A stretch of 24,485 nucleotides of DNA from positions 1-24,485 of IMG/VR virus record IMGVR_UViG_3300017917_002037. One strand, 5' to 3'. The position numbers were made by a program, and so were the translations under genes. Position 1 is the first letter of the stretch. Each line of letters opens with the position of its first letter. This document shows positions 20,077 through 24,485 of this stretch, in pieces. The DNA is from a virus. The notes under the pieces are model-generated. The model saw nothing but the letters and a program-made list of their open reading frames with translations, was not told the origin of the DNA and did no database searches.

Positions 20077-20270
20077 AGATCGAGATCTCCATCGAGAAAA
20101 ATGGTGAGGGCAAGGAAGGCATGGACAAGCCCGAAGGCATGGACAAGCCTGAGCTGGACGATATGCAGAAGGTCGCCCTGGGCAAGAAGCTCAAGAAGAA
20201 CCTCACGCTGACGCGCATGGAGCGAAACCTCCTGGCCGAGTACCTGCTCAAGGAGGAGGACGACTCATGA
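20073..20270 (+). CDS. 65-residue charged protein with a short tandem repeat
   Basis: The protein has a perfect internal peptide repeat GMDKPEGMDKPE (DNA about 20118-20153) followed by a basic helix (KKLKKNLTLTRMERNLLAEY). The repeat is close to exact at DNA level, implying recent duplication. It is coupled to both neighbours. Function unknown. Confidence 0.7.
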   Translation: MKIEISIEKNGEGKEGMDKPEGMDKPELDDMQKVALGKKLKKNLTLTRMERNLLAEYLLKEEDDS

Positions 20271-20425
20271 AGGAAGTCTGGGAAAAACCCCGGCCCAAGG
20301 ATCTGGGCAAGCCCAAGGAGCTGACCTCGGCGCAGAAGGCCAACGCCATGCGCCGGGCGCAGAAGGCCGGGCGGCCCTACCCCAACCTCATCGACAACAT
20401 GGCGGCAGCCAAGGCCAAGAAGTGA
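20267..20425 (+). CDS. 52-residue conserved small protein
   Basis: ATG 20267 overlaps the previous stop, and TGA 20423-20425 overlaps the next GTG. It reads LTSAQKANAMRRAQKAGRPY then PNLIDNMAAAKAKK, a pattern repeatedly found in phage structural regions. It is basic throughout. No role established. Confidence 0.75.
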   Translation: MKEVWEKPRPKDLGKPKELTSAQKANAMRRAQKAGRPYPNLIDNMAAAKAKK

Positions 20426-20745
20426 GCAAGCTCAAAGACCCCGATGGCGGCCTGACCGAGGCCGGGCGGCGTCACTACGAGCGCACGGGCGAGAGCAAGA
20501 ACCTGCAGCCCGGCGTGAAGGAGTCCAGCCCCACGGGCGAGCGCGCCCGCCGCAAGGGTTCCTTCCTGACTCGCTTCTACACCGACCCGAGCGGCCCGCT
20601 GGTCAAGGACAACGGCGAGCCGACGCGCCTGGCGCTGGCCGCTCGAGCATGGGGGGAACCGGCTCCGCGCACCGCAGCAGCCGCCGCCCGCCTCGCCGCC
20701 AAGGGCCGCAACCTGCTGGCCAAGTACAAAGCTGAAAAGGACTGA
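20422..20745 (+). CDS. DUF6321-like conserved protein
   Basis: This 107-residue protein starts at GTG 20422. It has the conserved GGLTEAGRRHYERTGE, LQPGVKESSP and RRKGSFLTRFYTD blocks, then a basic tail. These match the DUF6321 pattern seen in phages and host-range loci. It is the last of four small basic genes before the portal; a DNA- or head-associated role is inferred. Confidence 0.8.
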   Translation: MSKLKDPDGGLTEAGRRHYERTGESKNLQPGVKESSPTGERARRKGSFLTRFYTDPSGPLVKDNGEPTRLALAARAWGEPAPRTAAAAARLAAKGRNLLAKYKAEKD

Positions 20746-20752
20746 TTGCATC

Positions 20753-22360
20753 ATGGAATACAAGGACAAGAGCGGGGGGATGCGCCTGACTCCCGAGCAG
20801 ATCATCAAGCGCCAGGCCGTCGCGCAGACCAAGAAGGACGAGTTCCAGGCGCTCTACATGGACGCCTACGAGTTCGCGCTGCCCCAGCGCCAGCTCTACG
20901 GCGTGTGGGAGGGGGCCAGCACCGGCAAGAACAAGATGACACGGGTCTTCGACTCGACGGCCATCAACAGCACCCAGCGGTTCGCCAACCGGCTGCAGAG
21001 CGTTGTCTTCCCGCCACAGCGCAAGTGGTGCCGCCTGGACGCTGGCAGCGACATCCCCGCCGACCGCAAGCAGACCGCCCAGGCCGTGCTGGAGCTGTAC
21101 GGGGACAAGATGTTCACCGTCCTGCGCCAGAGCAACTTCGACATCGCCATGGGCGAGTTCCTGCTCGACCTGGCCGTGGGCACCGCCTGCATGATGGTGC
21201 AGCCCGGAGACGATGTCAGCCCGATCAACTTCATCCCGGTGCCCCTGTTCCTGGTCACCTACGAGGAGGGCGCGAACGGCCAGGTGGACAACGTCTACCG
21301 CAAGATCCGCATGAAGGCCGAGTCCATCCAGCGCCAGTGGCCGGATGCCAAGATCGAGGGCCAGCTCGCCCGCCTGATCCAGGACAAGCCCACCGAGGAT
21401 GTGGAGCTGCTCGAGGCCACGGTCTTCGACGCCAAGCGTGGCGACTACTGCTACCACGTCATCTACACGCACGGCAAAGACGAGCTGGTCTACCGCCGCC
21501 GCAAGTCCAGCCCCTGGGTGATCTCGCGCTACATGAAGGTGGCCGGTGAGATCTATGGCCGCGGCCCCCTGATGACGGCCCTGCCGGACATCAAGACCCT
21601 GAACAAGACCATCGAGCTGCTGCTCAAGAACGCATCGCTGGCTGTATCTGGGGTCTACACGGCAGCGGATGACGGCGTGCTGAATCCGAACACGGTGAAG
21701 CTGGCCCCTGGCGCGATCATCCCCGTGGCGCGCAACGGTGGCCCGCAAGGCCCGGCCCTGGCCGCCCTGCCCCGCTCCGGCGACTTCAACGTGAGCCAGC
21801 TGGTCATCAACGATCTGCGCTCCAACGTCAAGCGCATCCTGCTGGATGAGTCCCTGCCGCCGGACAACATGAGCGCCCGCTCGGCCACCGAGATTGTGGA
21901 GCGTATGAAGGAGCTGTCCCAGAACCTGGGCAGCGCCTTCGGTCGCCTCATCAACGAAACAATGATCCCGCTGGTCGCCAAGATCCTTGAGGTGATGGAC
22001 GAGCGCGGGCTGATCGACCTGCCCCTGCGTGTGAACGGCCTTGAGGTGCGCGTGGTGCCCGAGGCCCCGCTGGCGCAGGCCCAGGCCATGGATGAGGTGC
22101 AGGCCATCATGCAGTACGCCCAGATCATGCAGGGCTTCGGTGCTGACGGCGCGGTGGCCATCAAGACCGATGTGCTGCCCGACTACCTGGGCGACAAGCT
22201 GGGTGTGCCCGCGGCTGTCCGCAACACCAAGGCCGAGCGTGCAGTGCTGCTGGAAGAGGCCCAGAAGGCCCAGCAGGCCCAGATCATCGCCCAGGGCATG
22301 GCGCAGCAGGCGCAGGCCCAGGCCGCGTCTGGCATGGCCCCTGAAGGGATGCCCGCATGA
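20753..22360 (+). CDS. Portal (T7-type head-tail connector)
   Basis: This 535-residue protein is recognisable from RQAVAQTKKDEFQALYMDAY, YGVWEGASTGKNKMTRVFDS, FANRLQSVVFPPQRKWCRL and GRGPLMTALPDIKTLNKTIE, all typical of podoviral head-tail connectors. Twelve copies would form the ring at one capsid vertex through which DNA enters and leaves. The C-terminus is Ala/Gln-rich (AQAQAASGMAPEG). AAGGA lies upstream of the start. Confidence 0.95.
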   Translation: MEYKDKSGGMRLTPEQIIKRQAVAQTKKDEFQALYMDAYEFALPQRQLYGVWEGASTGKNKMTRVFDSTAINSTQRFANRLQSVVFPPQRKWCRLDAGSDIPADRKQTAQAVLELYGDKMFTVLRQSNFDIAMGEFLLDLAVGTACMMVQPGDDVSPINFIPVPLFLVTYEEGANGQVDNVYRKIRMKAESIQRQWPDAKIEGQLARLIQDKPTEDVELLEATVFDAKRGDYCYHVIYTHGKDELVYRRRKSSPWVISRYMKVAGEIYGRGPLMTALPDIKTLNKTIELLLKNASLAVSGVYTAADDGVLNPNTVKLAPGAIIPVARNGGPQGPALAALPRSGDFNVSQLVINDLRSNVKRILLDESLPPDNMSARSATEIVERMKELSQNLGSAFGRLINETMIPLVAKILEVMDERGLIDLPLRVNGLEVRVVPEAPLAQAQAMDEVQAIMQYAQIMQGFGADGAVAIKTDVLPDYLGDKLGVPAAVRNTKAERAVLLEEAQKAQQAQIIAQGMAQQAQAQAASGMAPEGMPA

Positions 22361-22620
22361 GCTGGGAGGAACTTGAAGCCATCGGCCAGACGGATGACAT
22401 CCGCGAGGCCACGCAGAAGCGCGAAGACTTGGCCCGCCTGTGCCTGCGGGTGCTGGGCAGCGAGGACGGCCAGAAGCTGCTCGAGTGGCTGCGCGAGATG
22501 TATGTGGATGTGCCCGTTGCCGTGCCGGGCGCTGATCCCTCCCACGCCTTCTATGCCGAAGGGCAGAGGAACGTGGTGCGGGATTTGATAGCGCGGATCA
22601 ACCAAGCAAGGAAGCTGTAA
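22357..22620 (+). CDS. Bbp19-like small protein
   Basis: This 87-residue protein (LCLRVLGSEDGQKLLEWLRE, then VPGADPSHAFYAEGQRNVVR) resembles Bbp19 of Bordetella phage BPP-1 and its relatives, always placed between portal and scaffold/capsid genes. The role is not established; a head-assembly function follows from position. Its start overlaps the portal stop (ATGA). Confidence 0.82.
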   Translation: MSWEELEAIGQTDDIREATQKREDLARLCLRVLGSEDGQKLLEWLREMYVDVPVAVPGADPSHAFYAEGQRNVVRDLIARINQARKL

Positions 22621-22624
22621 GCCA

Positions 22625-23404
22625 ATGAGCGACACCAACGACCAACCCGGCGGCGAGTCCACCGGCCTATTGGACTCGGTCACCGTCGAAGACCCCTCCA
22701 CCCCCGCCGAGCCTCAGAAGGCCGAGATCCCCCACAAGGCAGAGCCTGCAGCTGCAGCTCCAGCCGCAGCCCCTGGCGATGACAAGCCGCCGGAGTGGAT
22801 GCCCGAGAACTTCCTCAAGGACGGCAAGCCCGACTACGAGGCTTTGGCCAAGTCCTGGCGCGACCTGCGCGGCAAGATCAGCAAGGGTGCCCACAACGCC
22901 CCAGCTGACGGGAAGTACAACTTAAGTGCTTTCGGGGACAAGGGTGAGGAGAACCCCATCGGCCAGACCCTGGCGGGCTGGGCCAAGGAGAACGGCATCA
23001 GCGCGGCTGCCTTTGAGGAGCTGACCAACAAGATCAGCGCCCAGGCGCAGGAGATCATGGGCGCGGACATGGTCGATCCCAAGGCCGAGATGGCCAAGCT
23101 GGGGCCGAACGCCAACGCCGTGGTCAACGGCATGGTGGATTGGGCGCGTGGCCTGGTGAACAAGGGCGTCTGGGCCAAGGAGGACTTCGAGGAGTTCAAG
23201 ATCATGGGCGGCACCGCCCGTGGCCTGCAGGCTCTGCTCAAGATCCGCGAAGCCTACGAGGGCCGGGTGCCCATCGAATCGGTTCCGCAGGACGGTGCGC
23301 CCACCAAGGAGGATCTGTACCAGATGGTGGCCGACCCCAAGTACAAGACCGATGCGGCCTACCGCCAGAAGGTCGAGCGCCTGTTCGCACAGACGCTGGG
23401 ATAG
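22625..23404 (+). CDS. Capsid scaffold protein
   Basis: This 259-residue acidic protein has a disordered Pro/Ala/Glu-rich N-terminus and the conserved PEWMPENFLKDGKPDYEALA, AKSWRDLRGKISK blocks. Helices and a C-terminal basic helix (DAAYRQKVERLFAQTLG) of the kind that binds capsid protein follow. It lies between portal and capsid genes, the usual place for scaffolds. It should be removed or cleaved as DNA enters the head. A terminator follows. Confidence 0.88.
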   Translation: MSDTNDQPGGESTGLLDSVTVEDPSTPAEPQKAEIPHKAEPAAAAPAAAPGDDKPPEWMPENFLKDGKPDYEALAKSWRDLRGKISKGAHNAPADGKYNLSAFGDKGEENPIGQTLAGWAKENGISAAAFEELTNKISAQAQEIMGADMVDPKAEMAKLGPNANAVVNGMVDWARGLVNKGVWAKEDFEEFKIMGGTARGLQALLKIREAYEGRVPIESVPQDGAPTKEDLYQMVADPKYKTDAAYRQKVERLFAQTLG

Positions 23405-23440
23405 TGTCTCCAAGGTTGCGGCAATCTGCCGTTGCCACTT

Positions 23441-23470
23441 GCCCCGGCCTAACCCGCCGGGGCTTTTTTT
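23441..23470 (+). terminator. Rho-independent terminator after scaffold
   Basis: A perfect 8-bp stem GCCCCGGC/GCCGGGGC with a 7-base loop is followed by seven T residues. It separates the scaffold transcript from the capsid promoter, allowing capsid protein to be made at its own rate. Confidence 0.93.
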
Positions 23471-23492
23471 GTCCAAAGCCCCAAGGGGGGTA

Positions 23493-23519
23493 TTGACAAA
23501 GGCAATTTCATCCTACAAT
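23493..23519 (+). promoter_or_regulatory. Capsid gene promoter, TTGACA-15-TACAAT
   Basis: A consensus -35 TTGACA (23493-23498) and a near-consensus -10 TACAAT (23514-23519) lie just after the terminator. The 15-base spacing is shorter than the usual 17. The region is AT-richer than its surroundings. A host sigma-70 promoter for the capsid gene is the simplest reading. Confidence 0.65.
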
Positions 23520-23657
23520 CGCGGCAAGGCTCACCGGGCAACCGGCCCTGACCGCAGCGAGATGCTGACGAGTGGCTGCCGCAAGCAGCAAGCACAGGCC
23601 CGCATCTGCGGCTCACCGACGCGCAAAACCCTGTCCAACAACCGAATGAGGTAAATC
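23520..23657 (+). promoter_or_regulatory. Structured 5' leader of the capsid mRNA
   Basis: About 130 bases lie between the -10 and the capsid ATG. They can fold as CCGG-GCAA-CCGG (23534-23545), a GNRA hairpin. A long arm follows: CCGCA/TGCGG (23552-23556 with 23607-23611), GATGC/GCATC (23561-23565 with 23602-23606), GTG/CAC (23572-23574 with 23593-23595) and GCTGC/GCAGC (23575-23579 with 23585-23589). No coding frame fits here. A weak GAGG (23648-23651) precedes the ATG. Confidence 0.6.
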
Positions 23658-24485
23658 ATGAGCGTTTCTCTCTCGAACGCCTTCGTGACCCTGTTCGACG
23701 CTGAGGTCAAACAAGCCTACCAGGGCAAAGCAATGCTGGTGGGCGCTGTGCGTCAGCGTCGTGGTGTCGAAGGTGCCACTGTCAAGTTCCCCAAAGTTGG
23801 TCGCGGCGTGGCTACTGCCCGCGTGACCCAGACCGATGTGACCCCGATGAACGTCGGCTTCAGCACGGTCACCTGCACCCTGTCTGACTGGAATGCTGCC
23901 GAGTACTCGGACATCTTCTCCCAGCAGAAGGTCAACTTCGATGAGCGCAGCGAGCTGGCCCAGGTGGTCGGTGCCGCGATTGGCCGCCGCCAGGATCAGC
24001 TGATTCTGGACGCGCTGAACGCTGCTTCCGGCACCGGCACGGTGGCGAACTCTATTGGTGGCGCGAACACCAACATGAACATCGCCAAGCTGCGCGAGGC
24101 TTCCAAGATCCTCAACGCCAAGAACGTCCCGGCTGAGGGCCGCAACATCATCATCCACGCCAACTCCCTGGCCGCGATGCTCGAGCAGACCTCGGTCACC
24201 AGCTCGGACTTCAACACGGTCAAGGCGCTGGTGCAGGGCGAGATCAACCAGTTCATGGGCTTCACCTTCCATGTGCTGGGCGACCGTTCCGAAGGTGGCC
24301 TGCCCATCGACGGCTCCAGCGATCGCACGCTGTACGCCTTCCACCGTGACGCCATCGGCTACGCCGAAGGCATCGCTCCCAAGACGGAGATCAACTACAT
24401 CCCCGAGAAGACCAGCTGGCTTGTCAACGCCCTGTTCTCCGCCGGTGCTGTGGCCATCGACGCCGAGGGTATCGTCAAGATCACC
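23658..24485 (+). CDS. Major capsid protein (3' end cut by window edge)
   Basis: From ATG 23658 the frame stays open to the window end, 276 residues. It begins MSVSLSNAFVTLFDAEVKQA, then AVRQRRGVEGATVKFPKVGR, LSDWNAAEYSDIFSQQKVNF and GAAIGRRQDQLILDAL. It ends near FSAGAVAIDAEGIVKIT, which resembles the usual last residues of this family, so little is probably missing. It is the HK97-fold capsid type of BPP-1-like and marine podoviruses. Its own promoter and leader imply the high expression expected of a capsid gene. Confidence 0.92.
   Translation, partial: MSVSLSNAFVTLFDAEVKQAYQGKAMLVGAVRQRRGVEGATVKFPKVGRGVATARVTQTDVTPMNVGFSTVTCTLSDWNAAEYSDIFSQQKVNFDERSELAQVVGAAIGRRQDQLILDALNAASGTGTVANSIGGANTNMNIAKLREASKILNAKNVPAEGRNIIIHANSLAAMLEQTSVTSSDFNTVKALVQGEINQFMGFTFHVLGDRSEGGLPIDGSSDRTLYAFHRDAIGYAEGIAPKTEINYIPEKTSWLVNALFSAGAVAIDAEGIVKIT

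Noticed and set aside
23566-23600. Hammerhead-ribozyme core box CUGACGA in the capsid leader
   Set aside because: The second core box GAAA after stem II is missing, and the stems are not in hammerhead order.
1-24485. tRNA genes, CRISPR arrays, insertion sequences
   Set aside because: No cloverleaf with CCA-type arms, no regularly spaced repeats and no transposase frames were seen by eye; a tRNA scan would settle the first.

Overview
The window looks like 24.5 kb of a podovirus genome (short-tailed dsDNA phage) of the general BPP-1/T7-like virion type. The evidence is a T7-type tail-fibre N-terminus, a T7-type head-tail connector (portal), a Bbp19-like small protein, a scaffold and a capsid protein with no sheath or tape-measure gene. 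No phage RNA polymerase, DNA polymerase or helicase is visible. High GC and the flavour of the small conserved proteins suggest a betaproteobacterial (Burkholderiales-like) host; this is an inference. No tRNA, rRNA, CRISPR array or insertion sequence was seen. The window opens inside one virion gene and closes inside the capsid gene. A circular or permuted map would therefore place the missing tail and internal-virion genes between the two ends.

Layout. (1) 1-3451, rightward: end of a virion protein, large tail fibre, small fibre-associated protein, terminator, C1q-like protein. (2) 3460-5822, rightward: five small membrane proteins (including a DUF4337-like protein and a GTA-type 3TM holin) followed by a GH24 lysozyme, i.e. 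the lysis cassette. (3) 5819-11071, leftward: an early operon with RecT annealing protein, YqaJ/lambda-exo-type nuclease, small zinc-binding and membrane proteins, two paralogous small proteins sharing an AYVYxGF motif, and a serine recombinase. (4) 11072-11270: divergent control region rich in dyads and tandem half-sites. (5) 11271-15633, rightward: ribbon-helix-helix regulator, RusA resolvase, sigma-region-4-like protein, a lambda-O-like initiator gene with iterons, a DnaA box and an AT-rich segment inside its coding sequence, a small protein with an SSB-like acidic tail, and an HNH endonuclease. (6) 15633-24485, rightward: small and large terminase, cupin-like protein, coiled-coil virion proteins, small conserved proteins, portal, Bbp19-like protein, scaffold, terminator, promoter, a structured leader and the major capsid protein.

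How it may work together. The initiator and host DnaA would open the internal origin. Exo, RecT, RusA and the SSB-like protein would support recombination-dependent concatemer formation. Terminase then packages the DNA into portal/scaffold/capsid shells, and the holin and lysozyme release the virions. Genes are packed tightly, with ATGA, GTGA, TGATG or TAATG overlaps almost throughout, so translational coupling is probably the main local regulation.

Most worth a second look are: the origin inside the initiator gene; the folded leader of the capsid gene; the repeated NrdR-box-like palindromes and AYVYxGF paralogues in the leftward operon; the divergent control region; and the serine recombinase whose frame runs through the next two genes.
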